A DNA stretch of 64,000 bases from SNAP01 sp049671745 (GCA_049671745.1 JBATVL010000074.1:24892-88891), one strand, 5' to 3'. Counted from the first letter of the stretch, positions 34,553 through 44,027 are shown. Notes: generated from the sequence alone by a model not told the origin. Numbers and translations: made by a program.

Positions 34553-35179
34553 TTACAAGCCAAAGCCTAATACTCCATATAATTGTTTTCTATTTCTATA
34601 GAAGTTTAGCCCGTCTTCATTTGCTACGTACTTGATGTATGTATTTAAAAGTTTTTCTATTATTGATGTGAATGAAAATCCATCGCCACTTAAGGATTCT
34701 GTATCATACAGTTTTAATATTTCAGACCAAACAGTATTAGGAGTTGAATTTGGGTCTAGTTCCTGTTTATAAATTCCTTGATTTATTCCGTTGTTAATAT
34801 TATGTTGTATTTTCTCTTTTACAAAAGTTTCTCTTTCTTTAGTGTGTTTTATGTATATGTTTGGAAAAAGATTTGATAAATCTTTAGTTATGCTAGGATT
34901 TATATAGAATAAATTTTCATTAATTTCTTTACTTACAAGCAATAATACATCAATAGCATTGTATTTGGTGAAATTATATTCCTTGAAGATATTTTCAAAT
35001 GCTTCTCTTTCATGTTGTAAGATAGTAGTGACTAAATCTTCTGGTGTATTAAAGTGTCTAGCCATTTCTTTTAGAGATATTCCTTCTTGGCTTAGTTTTT
35101 CCCATTTTACTTCTTCTAGCCCATTTTTAGCAAGAAATTTGCGAGCTTTTATAAGTAATGGAATAATTCTTTGGTTCAT
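34553..35179 (-). CDS. TetR/AcrR-like regulator
   Basis: A 208-residue protein. Residues 1-50 resemble a TetR helix-turn-helix: ARKFLAKNGLEEVKWEKLSQEGISLKEMARHFNTPEDLVTTIL. The rest is helical, as in TetR ligand-binding domains, without recognisable motifs. It is transcribed toward the Lrp gene (gap 9 nt), so they probably form an operon. It diverges from the PafA-like gene. The family call is moderate because the HTH is degenerate. Confidence 0.65.
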   Translation of the reverse strand: MNQRIIPLLIKARKFLAKNGLEEVKWEKLSQEGISLKEMARHFNTPEDLVTTILQHEREAFENIFKEYNFTKYNAIDVLLLVSKEINENLFYINPSITKDLSNLFPNIYIKHTKERETFVKEKIQHNINNGINQGIYKQELDPNSTPNTVWSEILKLYDTESLSGDGFSFTSIIEKLLNTYIKYVANEDGLNFYRNRKQLYGVLGFGL

Positions 35180-35336
35180 GATCTTATATTTTTTGTCTTT
35201 AGGAATGTGTAAAATTACTAAGTTTTTACGATTAATTTTGCTTTCTTAAATAAATTTATCGTTTTGATAGTATATCAAAGTAAATATTGTTAGTACTTTT
35301 GATATCAGTATATATTAAAACGAAATTGTAAGTTAA

Positions 35337-36920
35337 ATGTTTGGATTAAAGAGGAGTTTGATACTTGTTTTCTGTGTGTTCTTTTGTGTAGTGAGTTTTT
35401 CACAGAATAAGAAAAAGCCTAAGCTTGTTGTTGGGATTGTTTTAGAGAATTTTAATCCTGATTATTTTGAAAAATATTTATCTGATTTTTCAAATGACGG
35501 TTTTAAAAGGCTGATAAATAAGGGAGTTTATTATAAGAATGCTTCTTATCCATATATGTACTCTTTAACGGGAGTTGATCAGGCTTCTATTTTCACTGGA
35601 TGTATGCCTGCTAATCATGGTGTAATATCTCATGCTTGGTATAATAGATTTTATAAAAAAGCGATAGATAATATTGCTCCTGATAATTATTCTTCTTCAA
35701 GAAAAGAGAGAGAAAATTATTTTTCTCCAAAGAAACTTCTAGCTGCAAGTTTAGGAGATGCCCTTAAAGAGTATAGTGCTTGTTCTCGTGTCTTTGGAAT
35801 TGCTATGAATGCAGAGTCTTCTATTTTTTCTGCAGGACATAGAGCTGATGCTGCTTATTGGTTCTCTAGATTTAAGGGTGAATGGCGTTCTTCGTCTTAT
35901 TATATGGATTCTTTATATAGTTGGGGAAAGGTTTTTAATGAGAATTTGAATTTGAAATACTTATTAACTAGAGGTTGGCATCCACTAAGCTTTGAGCGAA
36001 TGGATACTTGTTATCCATCTTTATCTAAGAAATTTTATCATGATTTACTTAAGGTTAAAAGTAGAACAGGAGATTATAAGGTGATTAAAGAGACTCCTTA
36101 TGCCAATACTTTAATAAGTGAATTCGCTAGAAATCTTATTATTAATGAGAATTTAGGTTCTGATAATGACGTTGATCTTTTAAATATTTCCTATTCTTTT
36201 TTAGGTGCAAAGTGTAATAGGTATCTTATTGATGAGGCTGAAAAGATTGATGCTCTTTATCGTTTAGATAGTGATCTTGAAAAGTTGTTTCTTTTTTTAG
36301 ATGAGCAAGTTGGAAAGGATAATTATCTTATTATGCTTACTGTTTCTGATGCTATGATAGAAAAACCAGAATCTTTAAAACTTAAAAAAATGCCTTCTGG
36401 TTATTTTAATTCTTATAAAGCTGTTTCTCTTCTTAGATCTTATTTGAATATAAAATTTGGTGCAGGAAATTGGATCTCTAGTTATGATTCCCAACAAATA
36501 TACCTTAATCATATATTAATTGAAGATAAGAAGATTAATTTACGAGAGTTTCAAGATATTGTAGTTGATTTTTTGAGTGAGTTTGAGGGAATTGATAAGG
36601 TGATTCCTGGATATGCTCTACGTTTTAATCAATTTGCTGAAGGCAAAGAAAAGAGAATGCACTTCTCATATAATAAGAAACGTTCTGGTGATATTATGTA
36701 TTCTTTAGCTTATGCTTGGACAAATTCGCTTAATGATAGAGAAGATTATCTAGCTAAATATTCGTATAAAAGAAAAGTGCCTTTGTTCTTTTATGGTTTA
36801 GGTATTGAAGCTAAAACGGTGGAACAAAGGGTTTCTGTTTTGGACATTGCTCCTAGTTTATTATCTAAAATGAATTTACCAATAATGGAGGAATGTACAG
36901 GACGTATTCTTGATTTCTAG
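35337..36920 (+). CDS. PafA-like alkaline phosphatase family protein, metal ligands apparently lost
   Basis: A 527-residue exported protein with signal MFGLKRSLILVFCVFFCVVSFS. The fold of the alkaline phosphatase/nucleotide pyrophosphatase superfamily is recognisable (KPKLVVGIVLENFNPDYF, ASIFTGCMPANHGVISHAWYN, VLDIAPSLLSKMNLP). The usual zinc ligands look replaced: VVDQM is VLENF, GHAS is DQAS, TADHG is TVSDAM, and the THVP histidine is KRKVP. A catalytic or metal-free pseudoenzyme role is therefore inferred. It overlaps convergently with gldD by 4 nt. Confidence 0.75.
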   Translation: MFGLKRSLILVFCVFFCVVSFSQNKKKPKLVVGIVLENFNPDYFEKYLSDFSNDGFKRLINKGVYYKNASYPYMYSLTGVDQASIFTGCMPANHGVISHAWYNRFYKKAIDNIAPDNYSSSRKERENYFSPKKLLAASLGDALKEYSACSRVFGIAMNAESSIFSAGHRADAAYWFSRFKGEWRSSSYYMDSLYSWGKVFNENLNLKYLLTRGWHPLSFERMDTCYPSLSKKFYHDLLKVKSRTGDYKVIKETPYANTLISEFARNLIINENLGSDNDVDLLNISYSFLGAKCNRYLIDEAEKIDALYRLDSDLEKLFLFLDEQVGKDNYLIMLTVSDAMIEKPESLKLKKMPSGYFNSYKAVSLLRSYLNIKFGAGNWISSYDSQQIYLNHILIEDKKINLREFQDIVVDFLSEFEGIDKVIPGYALRFNQFAEGKEKRMHFSYNKKRSGDIMYSLAYAWTNSLNDREDYLAKYSYKRKVPLFFYGLGIEAKTVEQRVSVLDIAPSLLSKMNLPIMEECTGRILDF

Positions 36921-37495
36921 TTCTTGTCTTTCCATTTAAAACTCTCTATGATATGTTCTATATCGTAATGTATATAATCTATCATAGGAGTTAATGAATC
37001 TTTATTTGGTATACAATTGAAATATAAAGAACCTCTAAGAAAGTTCTTTGTACTATCTGTTACGAAGAATTGAACAGAAGATGCTGTGTTGCCTTTTATG
37101 TTGTATATTAAGGCATATATATTGTTCTTTTTGTTCTTATATTCGCTTTCGTTTATGGCTTCTGCTTTTATTGCATGTTTATAAGCGAGCTTGTGTGAGT
37201 CTTCGTTATAAGTTTGAAAATTGTTGTTTAGTTCTTTGTAGCTTAGGTGGATTTTTGCATTTAATGCTGGATATACTATATTGATCCAGTATTTTCCAGC
37301 ATCGTAGGCTTTGTCTTTTTCTATGAAAGCTTCTTTGTGATATTCGAAGCTAAAAGGGTATTTATCATCTGTTATTTTATATTTTTGGGTTGGTAAATCT
37401 ATTCTGTAATATGCATATGGTTTTGGTATTGCTATCTTATTTGAACAAGATGACATTAGTATCAACCCTATTAATAATAGTACATTTCTTCTCAT
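36917..37495 (-). CDS. gldD: GldD family lipoprotein
   Basis: A 192-residue lipoprotein with lipobox LMSSC. The mature N-terminus IAIPKPYAYYRIDLPTQKY carries the GldD signature PKP.(A/G)Y.RIDLP. GldD is needed for gliding and is linked to type IX secretion in Flavobacterium, and it is conserved in many non-gliding Bacteroidota. Its neighbour is gldE with stop and start overlapping by one base, as in other members of the phylum; ssb is upstream. Its 3' end overlaps the PafA-like gene. Confidence 0.92.
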   Translation of the reverse strand: MRRNVLLLIGLILMSSCSNKIAIPKPYAYYRIDLPTQKYKITDDKYPFSFEYHKEAFIEKDKAYDAGKYWINIVYPALNAKIHLSYKELNNNFQTYNEDSHKLAYKHAIKAEAINESEYKNKKNNIYALIYNIKGNTASSVQFFVTDSTKNFLRGSLYFNCIPNKDSLTPMIDYIHYDIEHIIESFKWKDKN

Positions 37496-38817
37496 TATTC
37501 CTCTTCTTTGCCTTTGTTTATTATTTCAAATTTAATCTTATTTATTCTTCTGATTCCAAGTTCGGTGACTGTGAATTTGTATTTTTTATACTCTACAACA
37601 TCCATTGTTTTTGGGAGCTCTCCTTTCATTTCTAGTATTAGTCCTGCTAAAGTGTCTGCTTCTCCAATTATTTTATTGAATATTTTACTGTTTAATTTCA
37701 ATGTTTTAAAGAAATCATGTAGTGGAATATTGGCTTTGAATATATAAGTGCCATTGTCATCTTGAATAAACATTTCTTCATCGTCGTCTAATTCATCACT
37801 TATTTCTCCAACGATTTCTTCTAGAATATCTTCCATTGTTACTATTCCAGAACAACCTCCATACTCATCAACAATGAATGCCATATGGCTCTTCCTTTCT
37901 TGAAATTCTTCTAATAAATCGCTTATCTTTTTCGTCTCTGGTACAAAATAAGGTGGTCGAATAAGTGTTTGCCACCTAAAACTTTTGGGTTTATCAATAT
38001 GTGCTAATAGATCCTTTACATATAATATTCCCTTTATATTATCAAAGGTTTCAGTGTATACTGGTAGTCGTGAAAATCCTGATTCGATAATTTCGTTCTT
38101 TACTTCATCGAAGTTTGTTTTTATTTCAATTCCTCTGACTAGAACTCTTGCTGTCATTACGTTTTCTGTAGACGTGTTGCTAAAATTAACTATACCTTCT
38201 AGTATGTCTTTCTCTTCTTTTATATCGTCAGATGTTAGTTCAAGAGCTTTTGATAGTTCATCAAATGAGATGTTTTCTTTTTTATTAAAACGTTTATCTA
38301 TAAATGTAGTTGAACTGGTTAAGAATGAGACTAATGGGGCAAATATGTTTGATAGAATTGTTAATGGTATCGTCATAAGTTTGCATACTACTGTTGAATT
38401 TTGAGAAGCATACACCTTAGGGATTATTTCTCCAAAAAGAAGAAGTAGAAATGTAACTATTATTATCTGAAAAAAGAATCCTATGCTTGGTGATTTTCTG
38501 AAATCAAATATGCTGTTATTTATATATGTTGATAGTATTACAATTCCTATATTGATGAAATTATTTGAGACTAATATTGTAGCTAGTAGTTTATTAGATT
38601 TATATAAAAGCTTAAGCACTTTTTCTTCTTTTGCTTCTTTTAGTTCGTTTATTTGTGTTGGGCTTAAAGAAAAGAAGGCTGTTTCACTTCCAGATATAAG
38701 TCCTGAGAAAATTAATAATATTAATAATATTATTAAATTTAGCACTATTGTTATGCTTATGGAATTAATTGTGATGTTTAATGCTAAGAAGCATATGAGA
38801 AAATAGTCCGTTTCCAA
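37495..38817 (-). CDS. gldE: GldE, CNNM/HlyC-CorC-type membrane protein
   Basis: A 440-residue membrane protein. The N-terminal DUF21/CNNM transmembrane domain covers about residues 20-160, with GLISGSETAFFSL and FGEIIPKVYA. Two CBS motifs follow (TARVLVRGIEI...GFSRLPVYTETFDNIKGILYVKDLL and MAFIVDEYGGCSGIVTMEDILEEIVGEI). The CorC-type transporter-associated domain forms the end. The order ssb-gldE-gldD identifies it as GldE rather than a generic haemolysin-like protein. It may be a magnesium or cobalt-related transporter or a GldD partner. Confidence 0.93.
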   Translation of the reverse strand: METDYFLICFLALNITINSISITIVLNLIILLILLIFSGLISGSETAFFSLSPTQINELKEAKEEKVLKLLYKSNKLLATILVSNNFINIGIVILSTYINNSIFDFRKSPSIGFFFQIIIVTFLLLLFGEIIPKVYASQNSTVVCKLMTIPLTILSNIFAPLVSFLTSSTTFIDKRFNKKENISFDELSKALELTSDDIKEEKDILEGIVNFSNTSTENVMTARVLVRGIEIKTNFDEVKNEIIESGFSRLPVYTETFDNIKGILYVKDLLAHIDKPKSFRWQTLIRPPYFVPETKKISDLLEEFQERKSHMAFIVDEYGGCSGIVTMEDILEEIVGEISDELDDDEEMFIQDDNGTYIFKANIPLHDFFKTLKLNSKIFNKIIGEADTLAGLILEMKGELPKTMDVVEYKKYKFTVTELGIRRINKIKFEIINKGKEEE

Positions 38818-38956
38818 TTCTTGTTTTATTAGTTTGACTTGTAATATTGTTTAGCGCAAATACGTTATTTTTGTTTCATTTAGAAAGGTAAAGATATAAT
38901 AATCTATAATAAAAAAAGAGCAAATAGATAATTCTATTTACTCTCTAATATGTATT

Positions 38957-39385
38957 TTAAAATGGAAGATCGTCTACTTGATCGTTATCTTCTATCTCTG
39001 GTGTTTTGTTTTGATTGCTATTTTTAGATGAATCTATTGTATTATCCAATTTTTTGTCTAACATCTGCATATTCTCAGCCCACACTTCTGTTGTGTATCT
39101 TTTGTTGCCATCTTTGTCTTCCCACGATCGCGTCTTTAGTTTACCTTCAATGTAAAGTTTCATTCCTTTTTTTACATAGCTCTCAGTCACTTTGGCTAGT
39201 CCTCGCCATAAAACTATACGGTGCCATTCTGTTTGGCTAATACGTTCACCATTTTTGTTCGTATAGTTTTCTGTTGTTGCGATGTTTAGGTTTGCAACTG
39301 GTATACCGCCATCTTTGCCACCTTCTACATATCGAATTTCTGGATCTGCTCCTACATTTCCGACTAAAATCACCTTATTTACCAT
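38957..39385 (-). CDS. ssb: Single-stranded DNA-binding protein
   Basis: A 142-residue SSB. The OB fold begins MVNKVILVGNVGADPEIRYVEGG, with IATTENYTNKNGE, TEWHRIVLWRGLAKV, YVKKGMKLYIEGKLKTRSW and the GNKRYTTEVWAENMQML strand. The acidic tail ends DDLPF, the protein-interaction tip. It is the first gene of the ssb-gldE-gldD set, about 140 nt before gldE. The usual Bacteroidota neighbour mutY is absent between ssb and the divergent HU gene. Confidence 0.97.
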   Translation of the reverse strand: MVNKVILVGNVGADPEIRYVEGGKDGGIPVANLNIATTENYTNKNGERISQTEWHRIVLWRGLAKVTESYVKKGMKLYIEGKLKTRSWEDKDGNKRYTTEVWAENMQMLDKKLDNTIDSSKNSNQNKTPEIEDNDQVDDLPF

Positions 39386-39588
39386 TTTGTTAAGAATTTA
39401 ATGTTAAAGTATTATAAAGGTATTATAATTTTTTTCATTAATAAAGTGTTTTTACAGTAATTTATACTAAGTTTGTGCAAGCGTTAGAGAGAGGTACATA
39501 TGTCAATGATACATGTTTCCACTTTTTTTCGCCAAAAGCTTTGTTTTATAAATATTTTTGTTTTTTGCTCAAAAAATTTAGTGAACTG

Positions 39589-39620
39589 TTTTATTATAAC
39601 TTTTAAATAATATATATTTG
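39589..39620 (+). promoter_or_regulatory. Promoter of the HU gene
   Basis: TTTT (39589-39592), 20 nt, then TATATTTG (39613-39620). Close to the Bacteroidota consensus and 62 nt before the HU start. Confidence 0.5.
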
Positions 39621-39681
39621 CATCCTGTTAAATCAGAGATACCGAATATAAATATTTGAAAATTAAATAATTAATAGAGAA

Positions 39682-39966
39682 ATGACAAAGGCTGATATTG
39701 TAAACGAAGTTTCTAAAAGTACCGGGATAGAGAAAGTGGCAGTACAAGCTTCAGTGGAGGCATTCATGGAAGCTGTAAAGGATTCTTTGCAAGATGGTAA
39801 GAATGTATACCTTAGAGGGTTTGGTAGTTTTGTTGTAAAAAAAAGAGCTGAAAAAACAGCACGTAATATTTCAAAAAACACTACTATTATTATACCAGAA
39901 CATAATATTCCATCATTTAAACCTTCGAAGTCATTCGTAGCGAAAGTAAAAAGTAACGTTAAGTAA
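39682..39966 (+). CDS. HU-family DNA-binding protein
   Basis: A 94-residue histone-like protein: MTKADIVNEVSKSTGIEK, the dimer helices, the beta-arm start NVYLRGFGSFVVKKRAEKTARNI and the tail NIPSFKPSKSFVAKVK. It bends and compacts DNA as a dimer. It lacks the C-terminal extension of the longer Bacteroidota HU proteins. It leads the HU / bS22-like / rng series, a conserved arrangement in the phylum. Confidence 0.95.
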   Translation: MTKADIVNEVSKSTGIEKVAVQASVEAFMEAVKDSLQDGKNVYLRGFGSFVVKKRAEKTARNISKNTTIIIPEHNIPSFKPSKSFVAKVKSNVK

Positions 39967-39991
39967 TTATAAAATATAGGAGAATATTATT

Positions 39992-40084
39992 ATGCCAAGT
40001 GGAAAAAAAAGAAAAAGACATAAGATGGCAACGCATAAGCGTAAGAAAAGGCTAAGAAAAAATAGACACAAAACTAAGAAATAA
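39992..40084 (+). CDS. 30-residue basic protein, bS22/mS38 (AURKAIP1/COX24)-like
   Basis: A complete 30-codon gene: MPSGKKRKRHKMATHKR followed by a run of basic residues, ending KNRHKTKK. More than half the residues are Lys, Arg or His. The KRKRHKMxxHKRKKRLRKxR pattern matches the AURKAIP1/COX24 domain of mitochondrial mS38 and the tiny actinobacterial protein bS22, both small-subunit ribosomal proteins. It lies 25 nt after HU and before rng. Function as a ribosomal protein is inferred from similarity. Confidence 0.8.
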   Translation: MPSGKKRKRHKMATHKRKKRLRKNRHKTKK

Positions 40085-40117
40085 TTTAGTCTTTTCCGTT
40101 TGTCGAAGAAACTTATA

Positions 40118-40146
40118 AAACCTAAAGAGCTAAGCTCTTTAGGTTT
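40118..40146 (+). terminator. Hairpin between the small basic protein and rng
   Basis: AAACCTAAAGAGC / GCTCTTTAGGTTT with a TAA loop, followed by GTTG rather than a T run. A strong stem but a weak terminator; it could allow read-through to rng. Confidence 0.6.
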
Positions 40147-40184
40147 GTTGCATTAAAAAGATAGTAACCATTAAAATATTTAGC

Positions 40185-41723
40185 GTGAGTAAGGAATTAA
40201 TCATAGACGTAAAGCCAGATGAAATAGATATAGCCTTATTATCCAATAGAAAGCTTATTGAGTTAACGAATGAAAAAACGAATGTTCGTTTTGCAGTTGG
40301 AGATATTTATTTAGGAAGGGTAAAGAAGATTATGCCTGGATTAAATGCTGCTTTTGTTGATATAGGTTACGAAAAAGACGCTTTCCTTCATTATCTTGAT
40401 TTAGGTCCTCAATTTAACTCTCTTCATAAATACACTCAACAGGCAGCTGCTCGTAAAGGTCTTCCTTTATCTAAAATGAAGCTTGAAAAGGATATAGAGA
40501 AGAATGGTTCTATAGCTAATGTCCTTACTTCTGGACAGTGGATTCTTGTCCAAATATCTAAAGAACCTATATCTACAAAAGGTCCTCGTCTTACTTCTGA
40601 GATATCTATTGCTGGTAGAAATATGGTTTTAATGCCATTTGCTGATAAGGTTTCAGTGTCTACAAAGATATCATCTTTAGAGGAGAAGAAAAGATTAAAA
40701 AAATTGGTGCAGAGTATTAAACCTAAGAATTATGGTGTAATAATACGTACAGCAGCTCAGGGAACTAAAGTTGCCTTATTAGATCAAGAAGTTCATGAAT
40801 TGGTTGAAAAATTTGAAGACGCATTTAAGCTCTTTAGAGATTTTATTCCGCCACGTTTAGTCTTAGGCGAGATGGATAGAACTGTAGCACTTTTAAGGGA
40901 TATACTTAATCCTACTTTTGAAAATATTTTTGTTAATGATGGTGCTGTTTATAAAGAGATTAAATCGTATATTGCTTCTATTGCTCCTGACAAAAAGAGA
41001 ATTGTTAACTTCTATACTGGAGAAAAACCTATATTTGATGAATTTGCTGTTGAAAAACAAGTGAAATCTTCTTTTGGTAAAACTGTTTCTTTTAAAAGTG
41101 GTGCTTATTTAATTATTGAACATACTGAAGCATTTCATGTTATTGACGTTAATAGTGGAAATCGTTCACGTGAAGGTGATCAAGAGACCAATGCTCTTGA
41201 GGTAAATCTTTCTGCTGCTGAAGAAATCTCTCGTCAGTTAAGACTTCGTGATATGGGTGGAATCATTGTTATTGATTATATTGATATGCATAAAGCTGAA
41301 AATAGACAGAAATTGTTTGACTATGTGAGGGAACTTATGGATACAGATAGGACAAAACATACTATACTTCCTCTTTCTAAGTTTGGTTTAATGCAAATTA
41401 CTCGCCAGAGAGTTCGTTCTGAGGTTACTATTGATACTTCAGAAGAGTGTCCTTTGTGTAACGGTACTGGAAAAGCTCAACCTGCTATATTACTTACTGA
41501 TAAAATAGAAAATGAGATTGAGTATTTATCTAGAAACTCTAAACATACAAAGATAATAATAAAGGTTCATCCTTTTGTTGCCTCTTATATAAAAAAAGGA
41601 TTTTTCTCTCTTCGTTTTAGATGGAAAAGACGATATGGCATCAAAATAGTTATTGAGGAATCTTCTTCTTTTCATATACATAAGTATGAATTATATGATT
41701 CTAAAAATAGAATTATAGATTAG
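40185..41723 (+). CDS. rng: Ribonuclease E/G family endoribonuclease (RNase G)
   Basis: A 512-residue RNase G. The start is GTG at 40185, giving MSKELIIDVKPDEIDIALL, the usual N-terminus. An embedded S1 domain (VGDIYLGRVKKIMPGLNAAFVDIGYEKDAFLHY) precedes the catalytic part, which carries HVIDVNSGNRSREGDQETNALEVNL and IIVIDYIDMH (metal aspartates). The zinc-link EECPLCNGTG lies near residue 425. It processes rRNA precursors and decays mRNA. Followed by a terminator hairpin. Confidence 0.95.
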   Translation: MSKELIIDVKPDEIDIALLSNRKLIELTNEKTNVRFAVGDIYLGRVKKIMPGLNAAFVDIGYEKDAFLHYLDLGPQFNSLHKYTQQAAARKGLPLSKMKLEKDIEKNGSIANVLTSGQWILVQISKEPISTKGPRLTSEISIAGRNMVLMPFADKVSVSTKISSLEEKKRLKKLVQSIKPKNYGVIIRTAAQGTKVALLDQEVHELVEKFEDAFKLFRDFIPPRLVLGEMDRTVALLRDILNPTFENIFVNDGAVYKEIKSYIASIAPDKKRIVNFYTGEKPIFDEFAVEKQVKSSFGKTVSFKSGAYLIIEHTEAFHVIDVNSGNRSREGDQETNALEVNLSAAEEISRQLRLRDMGGIIVIDYIDMHKAENRQKLFDYVRELMDTDRTKHTILPLSKFGLMQITRQRVRSEVTIDTSEECPLCNGTGKAQPAILLTDKIENEIEYLSRNSKHTKIIIKVHPFVASYIKKGFFSLRFRWKRRYGIKIVIEESSSFHIHKYELYDSKNRIID

Positions 41724-41752
41724 AAGTTTAATTTTTTCTTAAATAGTGTTAA

Positions 41753-41789
41753 TATAGAGTATTAAAATTTGTTAATACTCTATTTTGCT
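41753..41789 (+). terminator. Terminator after rng
   Basis: ATAGAGTATTAA / TTAATACTCTAT with loop AATTTG, followed by TTTGC. Confidence 0.75.
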
Positions 41790-41946
41790 ATTTTCTAATC
41801 TTCTGATATTCTTACATTTGTTTATAATGTCTTTATGGACTAAGACATCTTTCATCTTGTGTAAGCCAACTATCTTTATTAATTATAGTTGATTTTTGTG
41901 CAATGTGACTTGTTTTTGCTTTAAAGAAAAATCAAACTATAAATAA

Positions 41947-43974
41947 ATGAAGAAATTTTTTATTACCTTATTATTTGGATTGTTATCCGTGTTCTCCTTG
42001 CAGGCTCAGATGAATAATCCTGTTTCATGGAAATTCTCTGTAAACAAAATCAACGAAACTGAAAGAGAAATAGTTCTAACAGCTAGTATTGAAAAAGATT
42101 GGCATATTTATTCCCAGTTTACACCAGACGGAGGTCCAATGGCTACGTTTATAACATTTGAGAAATCAGGTAATTATAAATTAGTTGGAAAAACAAAAGA
42201 ATTTCCTGTCGCTCATAAAGCTTTTGATAAAGTTTTCGGGATAGATGTTTTTTATCTTGAAAAGACTGTTGAACTAAAACAACGTATAATAGTTAAAACA
42301 GGTGAAGTATTTCAGTTATCGGGTACAGTTGAATATCAAGCATGTCAAGAGGGCAAATGTGTAATGTTTGACCCTGCTTTTAATTTAAAAGTTGAAGGTA
42401 ATGGTGATATTAAATCTGTCGATAAGAAGAATTTAGATAAAGAAAAACAAGTTTCTACAGAAGATGAACAAGAGGAAGATAGTTCTCTTTGGATGTTTTT
42501 TTGGATGGCATTTGTTGGAGGTCTAGCTGCTGTTGTAATGCCTTGCGTTTTTCCAATGATTCCTATGACTGTTTCATTTTTTATGCATAATGATTCTAAC
42601 AAAGCAAAAGCTAGAGCAAAAGCTTTATTTTTTTCTTTATCAATAGTTGGAATATATACTGCATTAGGTTTATTGATTTCAGTTGTGTTAGGAGCAGATT
42701 TTGTTAATTGGCTTAGTACTAATTGGGTTCCAAACCTTGTTTTCTTTGTAATATTTATGATTTTTGCAGCATCTTTCTTTGGTGCTTTTGAAATCGTTTT
42801 ACCTAGTTGGGTTGTAAACAAATCTGAATCTCAGGCAGATAAAGGAGGATATATAGGTGCTTTTTTTATGGCATTTACACTTGTGCTTGTTTCTTTCTCT
42901 TGTACAGCTCCTATAGTAGGAACAGTTCTTGTTGAAGCTGCAAGAGGATCGATTCTTCGTCCTATCATTGGAATGTTAGGTTTTTCTCTAGCAATAGCTT
43001 TACCTTTTGGTTTTTTTGCATTCTTTCCTTCTAAATTAGGAAATCTTCCCCGTTCTGGTGGATGGTTAAATTCAGTGAAAGTTGTTTTAGGATTCATAGA
43101 GGTAGCACTAGGTTTTAAATTTCTTATGATAGTTGATCAAACTTATCATTTAGGTATTTTAGATAGAGAGGTTTATTTGGCTCTTTGGATAGTTATTTTC
43201 TTTTTACTAGGTTTATATTTATTAGGTAAGATAAAGTTTGCACATGATTCAGAAGTTAAACATATAGGTGTCTTTAGATTAATGCTTGTTATTATTAACT
43301 TTACTTTTGTTGTATATCTTATACCAGGAATGTTTGGTGCTCCTTTAAAAGCAGTTGCTGGATATATGCCACCTCAAGAGACTATTGATTTTGATATTAA
43401 TAAGATTGTTAGAGATAATGCAAAAGAGATAATGAAGTCAGGTATTAGTGTTTCTGGTACTAAATCTAAATTGTGTGAAGAACCTAAATATTCTAATTTT
43501 CTTCATCTTGCTCAGGGTTTAGATGGATACTTTGATTTTAATCAAGCTGTTAAATGTGCTAAAGCACAGAATAAGCCAATTTTTATAGATTTCACAGGTC
43601 ATGGTTGTGTTAATTGTAGAGAGATGGAACAAACAGTATGGTCTGATCCTCGTGTTCTTAAAATGCTTAAGAATGAGTATGTTGTTGTTGCTCTTTATGT
43701 TGATGATAAAACAACTCTTCCTGAATCAGAATGGATTGTTTCTGATATTGATGGAAGAGTCAAGAAAACTTTAGGAAAGAAGAATGCTTATTTTCAAATA
43801 AATAATTTCGATACAAATGCACAGCCTAATTACATCCTTTTAGATGGAAATGCAGATAAGACTAATCTTAAGTCAGGAATTCTTGCTCCCGCTAGAGGTC
43901 ATAATTTGAACACAGATGCTTTTGTAGAGTTCTTAAAGAAGGGCTTAGAAGAGTTTCATAATAGAAATAAATAA
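41947..43974 (+). CDS. dsbD: Thiol:disulfide interchange protein DsbD
   Basis: A 675-residue three-domain electron carrier across the inner membrane. The signal peptide (to about 21) is followed by the periplasmic alpha domain with YQACQEGKCVMF (redox pair). The central domain of about eight helices (residues 180-460) contains MPCVFPMIPM and SFSCTAPIVG, which hold the transmembrane cysteine pair. The C-terminal thioredoxin-like gamma domain has GCVNCREME (Cys554, Cys557). It takes electrons from cytosolic thioredoxin (trxB system) to envelope oxidoreductases such as the TlpA-like protein at 5257. Confidence 0.95.
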   Translation: MKKFFITLLFGLLSVFSLQAQMNNPVSWKFSVNKINETEREIVLTASIEKDWHIYSQFTPDGGPMATFITFEKSGNYKLVGKTKEFPVAHKAFDKVFGIDVFYLEKTVELKQRIIVKTGEVFQLSGTVEYQACQEGKCVMFDPAFNLKVEGNGDIKSVDKKNLDKEKQVSTEDEQEEDSSLWMFFWMAFVGGLAAVVMPCVFPMIPMTVSFFMHNDSNKAKARAKALFFSLSIVGIYTALGLLISVVLGADFVNWLSTNWVPNLVFFVIFMIFAASFFGAFEIVLPSWVVNKSESQADKGGYIGAFFMAFTLVLVSFSCTAPIVGTVLVEAARGSILRPIIGMLGFSLAIALPFGFFAFFPSKLGNLPRSGGWLNSVKVVLGFIEVALGFKFLMIVDQTYHLGILDREVYLALWIVIFFLLGLYLLGKIKFAHDSEVKHIGVFRLMLVIINFTFVVYLIPGMFGAPLKAVAGYMPPQETIDFDINKIVRDNAKEIMKSGISVSGTKSKLCEEPKYSNFLHLAQGLDGYFDFNQAVKCAKAQNKPIFIDFTGHGCVNCREMEQTVWSDPRVLKMLKNEYVVVALYVDDKTTLPESEWIVSDIDGRVKKTLGKKNAYFQINNFDTNAQPNYILLDGNADKTNLKSGILAPARGHNLNTDAFVEFLKKGLEEFHNRNK

Positions 43975-43996
43975 GACTAAATTACATATAATAATG

Positions 43997-44027
43997 AGGA
44001 TGATCTTGTAAGGTCATCCTTTTTTTG
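43997..44027 (+). terminator. Rho-independent terminator after dsbD
   Basis: AGGATGATCTT / AAGGTCATCCT with one mismatch and seven T. Confidence 0.85.

Noticed and set aside
42345..42821. 158-codon minus-strand frame inside dsbD
   Set aside because: Antisense to the transmembrane region of dsbD; the composition is the mirror of that region and there is no family match.
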